From Pseudomonadota bacterium (GTDB taxonomy: Bacteria; Myxococcota_A; UBA796; GCA-2862545): DNA of 35,734 nucleotides. The notes beneath the pieces are model-generated. The model did no database searches. It saw only the letters and a program-made list of their open reading frames with translations, and was not told the origin of the DNA. The DNA is taken from contig CANNIZ010000047.1 of assembly GCA_947505245.1 (NCBI GenBank), positions 1-35,734 of the forward strand, read 5' to 3'. This document shows, piece after piece, positions 16,061 to 25,114 of this stretch (positions are counted from its first letter, which is position 1; each line of letters begins with the position of its first letter). Made by a program: the position numbers and the translations under genes.

Positions 16061-17340
16061 GCGATCTCTTCGACAAGAGCCCGCTCCGCGCGCTGAACGT
16101 TCATCTGTCAGGTGCAGGCGCCCATGGCCTGGTCGCCGGACAGGTGGGGGCGATCGTCGCGCGGGCGGGCCTTGGGAAGAGCACGTTGCTGGTTCACATC
16201 GGCTTGGACGCGCTGTTGCAGGACGTGCCTGTGCTGCACGTCTCGCTGCGCGATCAGGTCGATCACGTCCGAAGCTACTACGACGAGATCTTCACGGCCC
16301 TGGGCAAGGCGAGGGGCACGAAGGATCGCACGAACGCGATGGTGGGCGCCGAACGCCACCGCATGATCCACTCCTACCTCGACAAGGCGTTCTCGGTTGA
16401 GAACCTGCGGTCGAGCCTGAAGATGTTGAAAGACGTCGCGCAGTTCGTGCCGCAGCTCATCCTCGTGGACGGGCTCGACGAGCGTGGGCTCGCGGAGCAC
16501 GGCGCCGGGCTGATCGCGTTGGCCGCCCAAGCGCCCGTGTGGCTGACGGTGCGCGGACGCGGCGAAGACAGCCGCGCGCTCGAAGGTTGGGTGAGCGAAC
16601 ACTGCGCCGCCGCGCTCCGGTTGTTCCCGAAAGACCGCTTCGTAGGCATCGTCCTTCATCTTCCTGGTCGCCCCGACTCCGTCGGGGGAACTGCGAGAGA
16701 CCTCGACCTGAACCTCGACCCCACGACGATGCTCGTCGTGTCGAGCTCTGAAGAGGCCCACGCGAGCGCGGTCGCAGCGCCTCGTCCCACCGACTGCACG
16801 CTGTACTCCGGCGGCGCGAACGGGGCCGAGGAGGAGTTCGGCGTTTGCGCCGAACGCTGGGGCGTGAACGAGGTGAACTTCACGTTCGACGGTCACAAAC
16901 AGGCGCGCCCCCGCGGCCGCTACGAGCTCTCGCCTCGCGAACTCCAGGCTGGCGACGTCAGCCTCGTGTACGTGTCGAAGAAGCTCCACCGGACGTACAG
17001 CGAAGGCAGCCTGATCCGGAACGTGCTTCAGACGATCTGGCACATGGTGAGCCGTTCGCAGCAGGTGTTCGTGATCGGCGAAGTTCAGCCGGACGGCACG
17101 GTGAAGGGCGGCACGGGCTGGTCCGTCGAGCTCGCTCGGATGTGGAACAAGACCCTCTGGGTCTACGATCAGGAACGGAAGCACTGGGTGAAGTGGGACG
17201 GGAGCGACTTCGTGCCGGGCCAGCCGATCATCGAGTCGATCCACTTCTCCGGTACCGGCACGCGCTACCTCACCGACGAAGGCCGCGCGGCCATTCACGA
17301 CCTGTTCGAGCGAAGCTACGCGCGACGCCTCGACGGTTAG
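16057..17340 (+). CDS. P-loop ATPase fused to a SLOG-like domain
   Basis: A 427-residue cytosolic protein that starts at a GTG inside the EF-G stop (GTGA, 4-nt overlap), so translation is probably coupled to EF-G. Residues about 8-230 form a RecA/KaiC-like ATPase: Walker A A35-R-A-G-L-G-K41-S-T43 and Walker B L-I-L-V-D138 followed by G-L-D141. Related uncharacterised ATPases are, to my knowledge, common in delta-proteobacteria. Residues about 245-425 start with [10 protein letters not shown], like the glycine-rich nucleotide-binding loop of SLOG (DprA/LOG-type) domains, and keep a later G-G-T-G-W region. SLOG domains sense or process nucleotide derivatives. The joint function is unknown; a nucleotide-sensing partner of translation is inference only. 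Confidence 0.7.
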   Translation: MSDLFDKSPLRALNVHLSGAGAHGLVAGQVGAIVARAGLGKSTLLVHIGLDALLQDVPVLHVSLRDQVDHVRSYYDEIFTALGKARGTKDRTNAMVGAERHRMIHSYLDKAFSVENLRSSLKMLKDVAQFVPQLILVDGLDERGLAEHGAGLIALAAQAPVWLTVRGRGEDSRALEGWVSEHCAAALRLFPKDRFVGIVLHLPGRPDSVGGTARDLDLNLDPTTMLVVSSSEEAHASAVAAPRPTDCTLYSGGANGAEEEFGVCAERWGVNEVNFTFDGHKQARPRGRYELSPRELQAGDVSLVYVSKKLHRTYSEGSLIRNVLQTIWHMVSRSQQVFVIGEVQPDGTVKGGTGWSVELARMWNKTLWVYDQERKHWVKWDGSDFVPGQPIIESIHFSGTGTRYLTDEGRAAIHDLFERSYARRLDG

Positions 17341-17368
17341 AGCCCGACCGCTGACCAAGGTGGACCAC

Positions 17369-18691
17369 ATGTCCGAGCTGCCGCTGCGAATCGCTGTCAT
17401 CGGGTCGGGTCCATCCGGCTTCTACGCCGCCGAAGCGCTGCTCAAGCAGCCACGGAAAACCCTCGTCGACGTGTTCGATCGGTTCCCCACCCCGTACGGG
17501 CTCGTCCGGGCCGGCGTCGCACCCGACCACCAGACGATCAAGGCCGTCGTCAAGGTGTACGACAAGACCGCAAACCTCCCCGGCTTTCGCTTCTTTGGCA
17601 ACGTCACCGTCGGCAAGGATCTGACGGTGGACGACCTGCTCGAACACTACGACGCCGTCGTGTGGGCCGTGGGCGCGGACGGCGACAAGAAGATGGGCAT
17701 CCCGGGTGAAGACCTCGCCGGCTCCCATTCGGCGATCGCGTTCATCGGTTGGTACAACGGCCACCCCGACCACGTCCACGAGACGTTCGACCTGTCGTGT
17801 GAGCGCGTCGCCATCGTGGGGATGGGCAACGTCGCGATGGACGTCGCCCGCATGCTGCTCTCCGATCCCGGGAAGTTGGCAAACACCGATATTTGCGACC
17901 ACGCCGTCGAAGCGTTGCGAGCCAGTCGCGTGCGCGAGGTCGTGGTGATCGGCAGGCGAGGGCTCGCCCAGGCGGCGTTCACCCTGCCGGAGATCCGGGA
18001 GATCGGCTCACTGGCCGACGTCGACCTCTGCGCCGACGTCGAGGAGTGTGCGGTGGACGCGCTGTCGGCCGCGGAACTCGACGATGACAACACGAAGAAG
18101 ATCGTCGCGTACGTTACGGAACGCGTTCGCACCGGACCGCAGGGCAAGCCCAAGCGCGTGACTCTGCGGTTCCTCGCTTCACCGGTGGCGCTCGAGGGCG
18201 AGGGTCGCGTTCAGCGCCTCACCCTCGAGAAGAACCACCTGATCGCCTCCAGCACGGGCGTGTCGGCGCAGGGCACCGGGGTCCACGAGACGCTCGACGT
18301 CGGGCTCGTGTTTCGCTCCGTCGGCCTGCGCGGCCGACCCGTTCCCGGCGTCCCATTCGACGTGAAGACCGGCACCTTTCCCCACACCGCGGGGCGTGTG
18401 ACCGACCGGCAATATGTGGTCGGGTGGGCAAAACGAGGCCCGTCGGGGCTGATCGGTACAAATCGCGCTGACTCGGTCGCGACCGTAAACACCCTCGTGG
18501 CCGATCTCGCCGCCTTGCAGCCCGGACAGCGGCCCGACATCTCCGCCAGGCTGGCCGCGAACGGCGTGCAGGCCACGTCGTACGCGGACTGGAAGGTGCT
18601 CGATCTCACCGAGCAGGGGCGCGGCAAGGCCGTTGACAAGTTGCGTGAGAAGTTCGTGCGTGTCGAAGACATGCTCGACGACCTCACGTAA
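17369..18691 (+). CDS. fprA: Ferredoxin-NADP reductase, FprA/adrenodoxin reductase type
   Basis: A 440-residue flavoprotein. The FAD-binding motif V-I-G-S-G-P-S-G-F-Y-A-A-E lies near residue 10, then F-x-R-x-PTPYGLVRAGVAPDHQ, diagnostic of the adrenodoxin reductase family, and an NADPH-binding I-V-G-M-G-N-V-A-x-D-V-A-R. The C-terminal GWAKRGPSGLIGTNRADS motif is also conserved. It transfers electrons between NADPH and ferredoxin, in either direction depending on partners. The start is the ATG at 17369 with AAGGTGG 5 nt upstream, in preference to an in-frame GTG at 17360 that overlaps this site. It lies 28 bp after the ATPase-SLOG gene and may belong to the same transcript. Confidence 0.92.
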   Translation: MSELPLRIAVIGSGPSGFYAAEALLKQPRKTLVDVFDRFPTPYGLVRAGVAPDHQTIKAVVKVYDKTANLPGFRFFGNVTVGKDLTVDDLLEHYDAVVWAVGADGDKKMGIPGEDLAGSHSAIAFIGWYNGHPDHVHETFDLSCERVAIVGMGNVAMDVARMLLSDPGKLANTDICDHAVEALRASRVREVVVIGRRGLAQAAFTLPEIREIGSLADVDLCADVEECAVDALSAAELDDDNTKKIVAYVTERVRTGPQGKPKRVTLRFLASPVALEGEGRVQRLTLEKNHLIASSTGVSAQGTGVHETLDVGLVFRSVGLRGRPVPGVPFDVKTGTFPHTAGRVTDRQYVVGWAKRGPSGLIGTNRADSVATVNTLVADLAALQPGQRPDISARLAANGVQATSYADWKVLDLTEQGRGKAVDKLREKFVRVEDMLDDLT

Positions 18692-18695
18692 GCGT

Positions 18696-18701
18696 TACGC
18701 T
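18696..18701 (+). promoter_or_regulatory. Putative -10 (TACGCT)
   Basis: TACGCT lies in the 22-25 bp gap after fprA and 15 nt before ATG 18717, with GAGGGGG between them. It may give the protease its own promoter. Confidence 0.35.
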
Positions 18702-18716
18702 CGTTCGAGGGGGATG

Positions 18717-20123
18717 ATGCGAACCCTGCTGCTCGCCGTGCTCGTCCTCGCCATCACCGCGATCAGCGGCGCGCTCGTCATCGCGACGGTGGGCTCCCAC
18801 GCGCCAGCCGCCCTCGGCGACCGCGGGCCGTTGGGCCTCGGCCTCACCGCCGCCGGCCTGCTGCTGCTCGTGTTGCCCCAGTTCTTCGCGTACGCGGCGA
18901 ACCGGTTGGTCGCACACCCCGAGGTCTCCCGCCTGACCGTCACGTTGAGCGTGATCGGGCTGTGCAACGTCGCTACGGGCGCCGCCACGGTGGCGTGGAC
19001 GATGCAGCCCGTCGACGTGCCCGCTGCGGAGCCTCTCGCAGCGCCTGAAGCCGCGATCGCGCCAATCAACGTCGAGCCGGGCGAGACCGTCCTCACCGAC
19101 GAAGCGCCGCCGCCCGACGCCCCAATGGACGCGGCCGCCGTGTTCGCCGCGCGCGCAGACAGCGTCGTGGTCGTGCGCGTACGGCACGCCATCCCGGAGG
19201 GCGATCCGCGCGCAGAGCTGCTCAAGCTGCTCGGAGCGAGCGCCATCGACGGGCACGGCTCGGCGTTTGCCGTCGAAGGTGGCGGCCTGTTGATCACGAA
19301 CTACCACGTGATCAAGGACGCCACCCACGCGGAGATCCGCCTGCGGGACGGGCGCGCCGTGGCGCCCGTCTCCATCGTCGCGGTCGACCTCGCCAACGAT
19401 CTCGCGCTGCTGCAGGTCGCCGAGCCCCTCGTGCCGATCCCCCTCGCCGACCGGCCACCCGTCACGGGCGCGCGCGCGTGGGCGATCGGCAGCCCGCTCG
19501 GCTTCGATCACTCGCTCTCCGAGGGCATTGTAAGCGCCGTCCGCGACCTTCGGGGGACGGCCGCGCTGCAGTTCGACGCCTCGATCGCCCCGGGTTCGTC
19601 CGGCGGTCCGCTCCTCGACGACCGCGGGCGGGTCATCGGCGTCACCAGCGCCACCAGCGGGAACGGCATCGGCCTCGCGGTCGACGTCGCTCTCGTTCGT
19701 GCGCTGCTCGCGCTGCCGCGCACGGCCCCGAAGGCCCTCGCCATCTTGCCCGTCGACCTGCGCCTCGTGTCGATCGAAGGCGGCGGAGGACCCGTCGATC
19801 GCATGCGCGTCGAGCCGATCCTCGCGCGCATCGCGGCGAAAGCGGACGCGTGTTCCCCAACCCTGCCCGAGCACGCAAAGATCGCGATCGTCACCGCCAA
19901 AGGCCGGGCCCTCGAAGGCCCGAAGATCACCACGAACCTCGGAGCCGAGGCCGACACCTGCCTCAACGACTCCCTGCGGGCGCTGGGTCTTTACCTCGCG
20001 CTCGCGTTCGACGGGGACGCCAGCCGCGTATCCGCGACGTTCGACACGCTCGCCCAGCGCCCCGGAGACACCCGCGCGGCCGAGGCGCGCACCCTCGACG
20101 TGCAGATCAACGCCGCGCCCTGA
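18717..20123 (+). CDS. Membrane-anchored trypsin-like (S1C/HtrA-type) serine protease
   Basis: A 468-residue protein. Three predicted N-terminal transmembrane segments (about residues 3-26, 40-63, 77-100) precede a Pro/Ala linker and a chymotrypsin-fold protease domain. The triad is visible: H197 in TNYHVI, D228 in NDLALL, and S295 in PGSSGGPLLDD. About 120 further residues follow without a recognisable PDZ domain, unlike DegP or DegS. The catalytic domain is probably periplasmic, where it would handle misfolded proteins or regulated cleavage. Two adjacent ATGs (18714, 18717) are possible; the second has better spacing from GAGG. Substrate unknown. Confidence 0.85.
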   Translation: MRTLLLAVLVLAITAISGALVIATVGSHAPAALGDRGPLGLGLTAAGLLLLVLPQFFAYAANRLVAHPEVSRLTVTLSVIGLCNVATGAATVAWTMQPVDVPAAEPLAAPEAAIAPINVEPGETVLTDEAPPPDAPMDAAAVFAARADSVVVVRVRHAIPEGDPRAELLKLLGASAIDGHGSAFAVEGGGLLITNYHVIKDATHAEIRLRDGRAVAPVSIVAVDLANDLALLQVAEPLVPIPLADRPPVTGARAWAIGSPLGFDHSLSEGIVSAVRDLRGTAALQFDASIAPGSSGGPLLDDRGRVIGVTSATSGNGIGLAVDVALVRALLALPRTAPKALAILPVDLRLVSIEGGGGPVDRMRVEPILARIAAKADACSPTLPEHAKIAIVTAKGRALEGPKITTNLGAEADTCLNDSLRALGLYLALAFDGDASRVSATFDTLAQRPGDTRAAEARTLDVQINAAP

Positions 20124-20147
20124 TCCGCACGCCCCAGGCCGCGCGCG

Positions 20148-20579
20148 TCAGCCGACCTCGACCTTCACGCTCTTGGACATCGCTCCGCGCGGGACCTCGA
20201 CGGTAAGCACGCCGTCGGCGAGCTTCGCGGTGACCGCGCCGCCGTCGGAGGCCGAGGGAAGCAGGAACTCGCGCCGGAACGGGCCGGTGCCGCGCTCAGA
20301 CGTCTTCGCCTTGCCGTCCGCCGGGTGCCGGAGCGGCTTGTCGCCGCTCACCACGAGCTTGGTGCCGGTGAGCTCGACGACGAGCAGCTCGCGTTTGACC
20401 CCGGGGAGGTCCATGACCAGCACGTACCGGTCGGCCAGCTCGACGACGTCGACCTCCGGCACGAACTTGTCCGACGTGCGGCCCCGGGGGAGCGTCTGGT
20501 GGACGATTTCGCGCAGCATCGGGTCTTTTCCGATGACGCGCTCGAGCTTCTGCAACGCAATTTCAGACGGGCTTGGCAT
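20148..20579 (-). CDS. Hsp20/alpha-crystallin family small heat-shock protein
   Basis: A 143-residue small heat-shock protein. The alpha-crystallin domain spans about residues 40-143: it begins with PEVDVVELADRYVLVMDLPGV and carries the signature A-K-L-A-D-G-V-L-T-V-E-V-P. These ATP-independent holdases bind unfolding proteins as oligomers. The N-terminal 40 residues are predicted helical and would drive assembly. A canonical C-terminal I-x-I/V motif is reduced to KVEV. No Shine-Dalgarno precedes the ATG, but TAGCAT ends 6 nt upstream, matching a leaderless start. No CIRCE or ROSE-like element is seen. It is convergent with the protease gene. Confidence 0.9.
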   Translation of the reverse strand: MPSPSEIALQKLERVIGKDPMLREIVHQTLPRGRTSDKFVPEVDVVELADRYVLVMDLPGVKRELLVVELTGTKLVVSGDKPLRHPADGKAKTSERGTGPFRREFLLPSASDGGAVTAKLADGVLTVEVPRGAMSKSVKVEVG

Positions 20580-20585
20580 TGGCGG

Positions 20586-20591
20586 ATGCTA
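20586..20591 (-). promoter_or_regulatory. Putative -10 (TAGCAT), leaderless type
   Basis: On the minus strand TAGCAT ends 6 nt before the Hsp20 ATG, and the intervening bases (CCGCCA) contain no Shine-Dalgarno. Confidence 0.4.
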
Positions 20592-20607
20592 GCACAGAGG
20601 GCGGCGC

Positions 20608-21270
20608 CTACCAGGGGAGCTCGTGCCCGTCCCGGTGATAGAAACGGCCCGTCATGGAGGGTTCCAGGCGGTCCACGATGGACATCATGCGGTCCACCGC
20701 CTCGTCCGGGCCGAGGTCGCCCTGATTTCCCGTCATGCGCGTCGCGATATAGCCAGGGTGAATAACGATTACCGGCCATGGAGAGAGGTCGATCGACAGC
20801 GACTTCATCACCGAGTTGAGGGCCGCTTTTGACGTGCGGTACCCGTAAAAACCGCCCGACGTGTTGTCTGCGATCGAGCCCATGCGCGACGTCATGCCGA
20901 CGACAGCGGGCTTGTCAGCCAGGGCCAGGTTCGGGCGCAACGCGAGCGCGACGCGCAGCGGGCCGAGCGCGTTCGTGTCGAACTGGCGGAGCATGAGGGC
21001 CGCGTCGACCGTATCGGCCGTGTCCCTTCGCAGAATGCCGGCGTTCAACACCAGCAAATCGATTGAAACACCATGAAGTCGCTCGGCGAGCATCGCCACC
21101 GACGCGTCATCCGTGACGTCCAGCTCCTCGACGTGGGCGCCGATTTCACGCAGATCCTCTGCACCACCCGGCTCGCGAGCGGTGCCGTACACCGTGGCTT
21201 CGCGCTTGCGAAATGCGCGCGCCCAGGACAGGCCGATTCCCCGGTTGGCGCCAGTGACGAGCACGTTCAT
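20608..21270 (-). CDS. CsgA/C-factor-like SDR-family protein
   Basis: A 220-residue short-chain dehydrogenase. It begins MNVLVTGANRGIGLSWARAF, with T-G-A-N-R-G-I-G as nucleotide motif, then L-N-A-G and catalytic Y-R-T-S-K. The tail, HPGYIATRM followed later by G-x-x-L-P-W, matches the C-factor branch that includes Myxococcus CsgA, a developmental signalling SDR; many members are plain oxidoreductases, so a signalling role is not implied. The ATG at 21270 is at the family start and has GGAG 8 nt upstream; longer readings overlap the divergent gene. Substrate unknown. Confidence 0.87.
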   Translation of the reverse strand: MNVLVTGANRGIGLSWARAFRKREATVYGTAREPGGAEDLREIGAHVEELDVTDDASVAMLAERLHGVSIDLLVLNAGILRRDTADTVDAALMLRQFDTNALGPLRVALALRPNLALADKPAVVGMTSRMGSIADNTSGGFYGYRTSKAALNSVMKSLSIDLSPWPVIVIHPGYIATRMTGNQGDLGPDEAVDRMMSIVDRLEPSMTGRFYHRDGHELPW

Positions 21271-21292
21271 GGTCGGGACTCCGGCCCCGATG

Positions 21293-21298
21293 TAACCT
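21293..21298 (+). promoter_or_regulatory. Putative -10 (TAACCT)
   Basis: TAACCT lies in the 46-bp space between the divergent SDR and aspartoacylase-like genes, 18 nt before ATG 21317, with GGAG in between. GTAACC recurs in the divergent spacers near 1916 and 9295, and as GTTAACC near 31941. Confidence 0.4.
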
Positions 21299-21316
21299 CC
21301 CTGCCCGGAGGCGGAG

Positions 21317-22276
21317 ATGGGGCGAAGGCTCCAGGCGGTAAAGCTCGACGCGCGACTCGCGGATCGTATCGGTTCCCTGCCGGTGCTCGTCCACGAGGCG
21401 TCGCGTGGCTTCGTGGTCGCCATTACGGCGAACCTCCACGGCGACGAGTTGACCGGCCTGTTCGCGGTGCATCGCCTCGATGCGCTCCTCGGATCCGTGC
21501 TTCGTCGCGGAACCGTCGTGCTCTACCCGTCGCTGAATCCGCCGGGCCTCCGCGCGCGCACGCGAACGGTCGGCGTCGAAGGCGCGGACCTGAACCGGTC
21601 GTTTCCGGGAGACGCCCGCGGCAACGTCGCGGAGCGCCTCGCGGCGGCTGTCTGGGCCGACCTGCTCGCGCGGCGGCCAAACCTCGTGATCGACCTGCAC
21701 GCCGACTCCGCACAGTCCGTCCCCTACGTGCTGATCGACCGTCCCGTGAACATGGTCGGCGCGGCGCGCGACGCCATGGAGCAGGTGCTCGACACCGCCG
21801 GCCGCGCGACCGGGCTGCTGGCCGTGCGCGACTATGCGGACGAAGAATACCGTCGTTTTCAGCTCGATCGATCGCTCACCGGCGCCCTCGTGAACCACGC
21901 GAGCGTACCCTCGATCACCCTCGAGGTCGGGCCGCGGCGCATCGGCGACCCCTCCGCGATCGAGCGCGTCGTGAAGGTCGTGCTCGGTCTGCTCGCTGAA
22001 CACGACCTCACCGACGGCGACAAGCCCCGCCGCTCCGGTCCCGTACGGTGGCGCCGCACCACCGCGTGGAAGTCCCCCTGTGAGGGGCTCGTGGTGCCGA
22101 TCGCGACGCCCGGCTCGACGGTTGAAGAGGGTGAGCGCGTCGCAGAGATCCACGCGACCGACGGGCGCCTGCTCGACACCGTGACGGCGCCCGAGTCCGG
22201 CGTGGTCCTTTCCTGGCCCGACACCGCGTGGACGACCACCGGCGCACCCGTCGGAACGTTTGGAGCCCGAGAATGA
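21317..22276 (+). CDS. Succinylglutamate desuccinylase/aspartoacylase-family (M14-like) protein
   Basis: A 319-residue zinc hydrolase of the AstE/aspartoacylase branch of the M14 fold. Zinc ligands are visible as N-L-H-G-D-E (H41 and E44 region) and a later I-D-L-H, and the substrate-binding D-L-N-R-S-F-P-G is present. The C-terminal 80 residues (PCEGLVVPIATPGSTVEEGERV, split by the signature GxxV turn) form the barrel-like domain typical of these proteins. They remove acyl groups from N-acyl amino acids, or deacylate other amides; the substrate here is not evident. GGAG lies 6 nt before the ATG. Its TGA overlaps the ATG of the methyltransferase gene by 4 nt, so the two are coupled. Confidence 0.85.
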   Translation: MGRRLQAVKLDARLADRIGSLPVLVHEASRGFVVAITANLHGDELTGLFAVHRLDALLGSVLRRGTVVLYPSLNPPGLRARTRTVGVEGADLNRSFPGDARGNVAERLAAAVWADLLARRPNLVIDLHADSAQSVPYVLIDRPVNMVGAARDAMEQVLDTAGRATGLLAVRDYADEEYRRFQLDRSLTGALVNHASVPSITLEVGPRRIGDPSAIERVVKVVLGLLAEHDLTDGDKPRRSGPVRWRRTTAWKSPCEGLVVPIATPGSTVEEGERVAEIHATDGRLLDTVTAPESGVVLSWPDTAWTTTGAPVGTFGARE

Positions 22277-23451
22277 GCGCGCGCATCGTGGTGGACGGCT
22301 ACTCGGAGAAGTGGCTCCGGCGGGGATTCCCGTGGGTGTACCCGAAGGAGGTCACCAAGGCGGACCGCCTGTTCGCCGGCACCGAGGCCGTCATCGTCGG
22401 TCTGAAAGGCGAGGTGTTGGGCCGCGGGCTGCTCGACCAAGGGTGGATCGCCGCGCGCGTGTTCCGCCACGACGACGGGCCGCTCGACCGCGCCTGGCTC
22501 GAGGGCGTGGTGGACCGGGCGCTCGCGCTGCGCGCGATGGTGATCGACGACCGCACCACCGGCTACCGCCTGATTCACGCCGAGAACGATGGCCTGCCCG
22601 GCATTCGCGTCGATCGCTGGGGCGACCGGCTCGTGGTTTCGCTCGACAGCCCCGCCGTGCGTCCGCTCATCGACATGCTCGTGGACGTGTTGATCGAGCG
22701 CCTGCGGCCGATCGGCATCCACCTGTGCTACCGGCCCGACAAACGGGACACCATCGACCGCGCGTCGATGCGCGGCGGCCTGTTGTACGGCGCCCCCGCC
22801 GAGGGACCGACCGAGGTGACCGAGCGCGGGCTGCGGTTCCGCATCTACCCGGACGAGGGGCCCGACGTCGGGCTGTACCCGGACATGCGCGCGACCCGCA
22901 CGATGATGGAGCCCCTCTGGAAGGGCCGTCGGGTACTGAACACGTTCGCGTTCACCGGCGCGTTCGGCGTGGCGGCCCTCGCTCACGGCGCCGCGAGCGT
23001 GGTCAACGTCGACCTGTCGCAGAAGTACCTCGACCGCGCGCGCGACAACTTCAGCGTCAACGGGCTGCTGCCCGGGGACGACGCGTTCGTCGCGGAGGAC
23101 ACGTTCAAGGCGCTCGACCGGTTCCGGCGCAAGTCCATCCAGTTCGACGTCGTCGTGCTCGACCCGCCGAGCTTCAGCCACGGCGAGGGAATGTTCTCGG
23201 CCGAAAAGGACACCGTCCGCCTCGTCGCGGCAGCCGCGCGCGTGCTCGCGAAGGACGGCCTGCTGCTCGCGGCGAGCAACCTCGGCGAGTGGTCGCCGCA
23301 CAAGTTCCGCGGTGAGGTCGACGACGGCCTGCGCAAGGCGGAACGCCCCGGTCAGGAGCTTTGGTTCGGCAGCCAGAGCCCCGACTACCCAGCCGCGACC
23401 TGGTTCCCCGAGGGGCGCTACCTCAAGATCGGCCTGTGGCGGCTGCTGTAG
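22273..23451 (+). CDS. Class I rRNA large-subunit methyltransferase (RlmI-like)
   Basis: A 392-residue protein with the architecture of RlmI/YccW. It has an N-terminal PUA-like domain (GFPWVYPKEVTKAD, about residues 1-75), a linker, and a C-terminal SAM-dependent methyltransferase domain with the glycine-rich FAFTGAFGVAAL and the D297-P-P-S-F301 catalytic-type motif. Family members methylate C5 of a cytosine in 23S rRNA (C1962 in E. coli), but the branch-specific target here is not proven. The expected catalytic Cys of some relatives is not evident next to DPPSF. The start is the ATG overlapping the upstream stop (ATGA). It is convergent with murJ. Confidence 0.87.
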   Translation: MSARIVVDGYSEKWLRRGFPWVYPKEVTKADRLFAGTEAVIVGLKGEVLGRGLLDQGWIAARVFRHDDGPLDRAWLEGVVDRALALRAMVIDDRTTGYRLIHAENDGLPGIRVDRWGDRLVVSLDSPAVRPLIDMLVDVLIERLRPIGIHLCYRPDKRDTIDRASMRGGLLYGAPAEGPTEVTERGLRFRIYPDEGPDVGLYPDMRATRTMMEPLWKGRRVLNTFAFTGAFGVAALAHGAASVVNVDLSQKYLDRARDNFSVNGLLPGDDAFVAEDTFKALDRFRRKSIQFDVVVLDPPSFSHGEGMFSAEKDTVRLVAAAARVLAKDGLLLAASNLGEWSPHKFRGEVDDGLRKAERPGQELWFGSQSPDYPAATWFPEGRYLKIGLWRLL

Positions 23452-23460
23452 CCGGGCGGT

Positions 23461-25050
23461 TCATCGACGCAGGCGACGGAGCAGGCCCTTCACCTCGGGC
23501 ACCCCGGCGGCGCCCGTGATGCCCAGGTACACGACCCCGAACGCGCCGCACGCGACGATGGCGTCGACGATCGGGTGCACGTGCGGGACCAGCAGGTAGA
23601 CCACGCGACCGCCAGCGGCTGCGATGGCCGAGCCGCCGAAGATCGCCGCCGCGAACGTTGGCGCCGGCAGCGTGATGGCGCGGTTGAGCGCGCGCGCGAG
23701 CATCGTCGCCTCTCCCCAGGAGCTGATGCCAGCGGCGAGCGCGAGTCCGGCGGCGCCGAGCTTCGGACCGTCGCCGAACGCGAGCCAACCGCCGACGCCG
23801 TGGAACGTGTCGATCGGCTCGAACGCGGTCATCAGCGCGAACCCGAGCGCCGACGAGAACACGACGCGGATCGTCGCCGTGCGCGCCGGGGTGCGGGTGT
23901 CGCGCAGCGCGTACAGCGCGGATGACCAGATGCGGCTCACCGTGGTAGGCACGAGGCCGATCGAGTAGCCCGCGAGCACCGCCCATACGACGGTCTGCTC
24001 CTTCGCCCCGAAGTGCCCCGTGCGGAACACCGCCCCGACGATCGCGTCGCCGAGCACCAGGAACGCCGCGGCGGACGGCGCGACGAAGAACAGCACCCGC
24101 GACTGTGCCGCCCCGATTCGCGTCCGCAGCGCGTCCAGCGCGTCGCGCTCACGCGAGAGCTCAGGCAATTCGGCCGCGGCGATCGACATGCCGAACAGGC
24201 TGACCGGGAGCAGGTACAACACCTGCGCATACCCGATGGCGGCCACCGATCCAAGCGTCAACAGGCTCGCGAGAACCTGATCGATGTACGCGGACAGCTG
24301 TACGACGCCGCGGCCCCACACCGCCGGACCGGCGTTGCGCAGCACCTCGCGCACCTCGGGGATGGCGGTGTCAAAGCCAACGCGCAGGTTCGGCTCGAGG
24401 CGACGCACGGCGGGCAACTGGACGCCGAGCTGCATCGCGCCGCCGATCAGCGCGCCGAGTGAGGCCGCGAACAGCAGCCGATCACCAGCGTCTTCGCCCG
24501 CACCCCAGCCCGCGAACACCAGCGCGGCGACGATCGCGACGTTCCACGCCACGGGCGCGGCGTAGCTTCCAAAGAACGCGCGGTGGCTGTTCTGGATGCC
24601 GAGCGCCCACGCGCTCACCACGAGCAGCCCGGTCATCGGGAACAGCAGGCGCACGCTCTGCACGCAAAGATCGAAGCGCTCGCCGGTGAACCCGGGCACG
24701 AGCAACACGACGACGAGCGGCGCGGCGACCACGCCGACGAGCGACAACGCGCCGGCGGCCGTCGCGAGCAGCGCGAGGATCACGCCCGCGACGCGACCGG
24801 CTTCCTCCTTCTTTCCCTGGGCGAGCAGCTCGCTGTACACGGGGACGAACGACGCCGACAGCGTCCCCTCACCCAACAAATTCTGCAGGAGGTTCGGAAT
24901 TCGCAGCGCCGCGCGGAGCACGTCGGCATGCAGACCCGCGCCGAGGTAGTGCGCGATCGCACGCTCCCGAACCAAGCCCGCGAGCCGTGACAGCAGAATT
25001 CCAGCCGCGACGAGAACAGATCCCGAGCGGGTGGGTGAAGCTTCGGACAT
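23461..25050 (-). CDS. murJ: MurJ/MviN-type lipid II flippase
   Basis: A 529-residue polytopic membrane protein of MOP-superfamily size, with about 14 hydrophobic segments. The N-terminal signature is strong: L-S-R-L-A-G-L-V-R-E-R, A-L-R-I-P-N-L-L-Q-N-L-L-G-E-G, and L-S-A-S-F-V-P-V-Y. MurJ flips lipid II across the inner membrane for peptidoglycan synthesis; some relatives export other lipid-linked precursors. The ATG at 25050 places MSEASPTRSGS just before the first helix; the open frame to 25236 overlaps the divergent gene and is not supported. No clear Shine-Dalgarno is seen. Convergent with the methyltransferase gene. Confidence 0.92.
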   Translation of the reverse strand: MSEASPTRSGSVLVAAGILLSRLAGLVRERAIAHYLGAGLHADVLRAALRIPNLLQNLLGEGTLSASFVPVYSELLAQGKKEEAGRVAGVILALLATAAGALSLVGVVAAPLVVVLLVPGFTGERFDLCVQSVRLLFPMTGLLVVSAWALGIQNSHRAFFGSYAAPVAWNVAIVAALVFAGWGAGEDAGDRLLFAASLGALIGGAMQLGVQLPAVRRLEPNLRVGFDTAIPEVREVLRNAGPAVWGRGVVQLSAYIDQVLASLLTLGSVAAIGYAQVLYLLPVSLFGMSIAAAELPELSRERDALDALRTRIGAAQSRVLFFVAPSAAAFLVLGDAIVGAVFRTGHFGAKEQTVVWAVLAGYSIGLVPTTVSRIWSSALYALRDTRTPARTATIRVVFSSALGFALMTAFEPIDTFHGVGGWLAFGDGPKLGAAGLALAAGISSWGEATMLARALNRAITLPAPTFAAAIFGGSAIAAAGGRVVYLLVPHVHPIVDAIVACGAFGVVYLGITGAAGVPEVKGLLRRLRR

Positions 25051-25114
25051 AAGGTCCAATAACTGATTGACGTGTGGTCGAGACGCGCTAATACACGCGC
25101 GCTTGGGGGTCCCG

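Noticed and set aside
20608..21270. CsgA-like SDR as a developmental signalling gene
   Set aside because: The family match is to the SDR branch that includes CsgA, but most members are plain oxidoreductases and nothing nearby suggests a developmental locus.
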